NCBI RefSeq assembly: GCF_001701025.1
Contig: NZ_CP016793.1
Location: 1,116,001-1,180,000, forward strand
DNA: 64,000 nucleotides
Source of the DNA: Lentzea guizhouensis
GTDB lineage: Bacteria > Actinomycetota > Actinomycetes > Mycobacteriales > Pseudonocardiaceae
Reading direction: 5' to 3'
Of this stretch, positions 63,569 through 64,000 are shown piece after piece. Every line of letters starts with the position of its first letter. Position 1 is the stretch's first letter. The translations under genes and the position numbers were made by a program. Below the pieces are notes generated by a model. The model ran no database searches. It saw only the letters and a list, made by a program, of their open reading frames with translations, and was not told where the DNA came from.

Positions 63569-64000
63569 TTGACGACTGCGACAGGACCCATCGACACAGC
63601 CGCGTACCAACGCGTGCTCGGTGACGAGATCCGCAGCCTTCGCAAGCAGCGCGGCTGGACCAGAAAAGAACTCAACAAGCGCTTGCAGACGGAGATCTCC
63701 CTGCAAACCCTCGCGACCTACGAACTGGGCACCCGCCAGTGCTCAGTCGTCCGCCTGGTCGAGATCTGCCACGCCCTGGACGTCCCGGCCCACGAGCTCC
63801 TGGCCCGCGTCCACGAACGCTTCTTCGGCGACACCCCAGCAGGCCACCTGACCCTGAACCTCGCCTTGGTGGCGGCCACGGACAACCCGCGCCTGGCCCC
63901 ATTGCGGCGCTGGGCGGCCGGGCGTCTGCACGTCCTCCCGCCGGGCGCCTCCCCGGAGGTGCACCTGGACCTGGCCGCCCTGGAGAACATGGCCCAGCTC
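63569..64000 (+). CDS. XRE-family regulator, partial at window end
   Basis: The first 144 codons of a regulator that continues beyond the window. The helix-turn-helix is YQRVLGDEIRSLRKQRGWTR then KELNKRLQTEISLQTLATYE and LGTRQCSVVRLVEICHALDV. This arrangement is typical of a conserved actinobacterial XRE/BldD-like group whose C-terminal half is a helical/beta domain (VHLDLAALENMAQL here). TTG 63569 has GGAGG 6 nt upstream and is preferred over ATG 63551, which lacks a proper site. The 116 nt before the start contain no other gene. Its regulon is unknown. Confidence 0.85.
   Translation, partial: MTTATGPIDTAAYQRVLGDEIRSLRKQRGWTRKELNKRLQTEISLQTLATYELGTRQCSVVRLVEICHALDVPAHELLARVHERFFGDTPAGHLTLNLALVAATDNPRLAPLRRWAAGRLHVLPPGASPEVHLDLAALENMAQL

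Overview
This window comes from a high-GC actinobacterium, most likely a member of the Pseudonocardiaceae (Lentzea/Saccharothrix/Actinosynnema-like). The evidence is the strongly GC-biased third codon positions, the many GTG starts, the 4-nt ATGA/GTGA gene overlaps, and actinobacterial families such as PucR, EspC/WXG-like type VII secretion proteins, DUF2786, LytR-CpsA-Psr and a BldD-like XRE regulator. It looks like a chromosomal accessory-rich region. I saw no rRNA, tRNA, insertion sequence, CRISPR array or prophage module.

Layout. 0-7 kb: a decayed LuxR-type regulator, a PARG-like hydrolase, a TIM-barrel protein, a VanZ-like protein, a type II NADH dehydrogenase-like enzyme, a secreted DUF4082 protein and two broken genes. 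6.7-10 kb: an orphan NarL-type histidine kinase and a membrane-anchored NACHT NTPase. 9.9-15.5 kb: a probable hydantoin/purine-type catabolic operon (NCS1 permease, hydantoinase-like ATPase-fold protein, DUF917 protein, PucR regulator). 16.3-20.2 kb: a tightly overlapping type VII secretion-like cassette (YbaB-like, EspC-like, a 432-residue WXG-like helical protein, two paralogous membrane proteins, a 23-codon ORF). 20.2-26.6 kb: jetA-jetB-jetC of a type II Wadjet (anti-plasmid) system without jetD and with a broken jetC reading frame; a DUF6998-like nuclease-fold candidate lies convergently at the position where jetD would be expected. 27-34.7 kb: a LAL-type LuxR regulator divergent from a cytochrome P450, two hypothetical genes, a FolP2-type dihydropteroate synthase homologue, a DUF2786 protein and small proteins. 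34.7-35.4 kb: a gene-free, minisatellite-like repeat tract. 35.4-41.6 kb: alpha/beta hydrolase, an aromatic amino acid lyase with an altered MIO tripeptide, and an SNF2 helicase/SWIM-finger pair. 41.7-46 kb: MoaD-like/BNR-propeller pair, acyl-CoA dehydrogenase, TetR, SnoaL-like protein. 46-49.2 kb: an amino acid ABC uptake operon (binding protein and two permeases, no ATPase) ending in a PF06089-type asparaginase. 49.3-54.7 kb: CspA, small and membrane proteins, an orphan sugar-binding lipoprotein, a secreted subtilase and a GH46 chitosanase without a recognisable signal peptide. 54.9-58.4 kb: a two-gene cassette of a STAND-like P-loop NTPase and a membrane-anchored periplasmic ligand-binding protein, bracketed by two copies of the same palindrome. 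58.5-64 kb: a fused alpha-beta glycyl-tRNA synthetase, an LCP ligase and the start of an XRE regulator.

The strongest candidates for something undescribed are the palindrome-bracketed NTPase/ligand-binding pair, the JetD-less Wadjet locus with its convergent nuclease-like neighbour, and the type VII-like cassette. Several frame breaks (in jetC, the LCP gene and two small genes) lie in GC-rich or homopolymer tracts. They may be consensus errors rather than real mutations. In contrast, the LuxR and methyltransferase remnants at the left end carry deletions and look like true pseudogenes.
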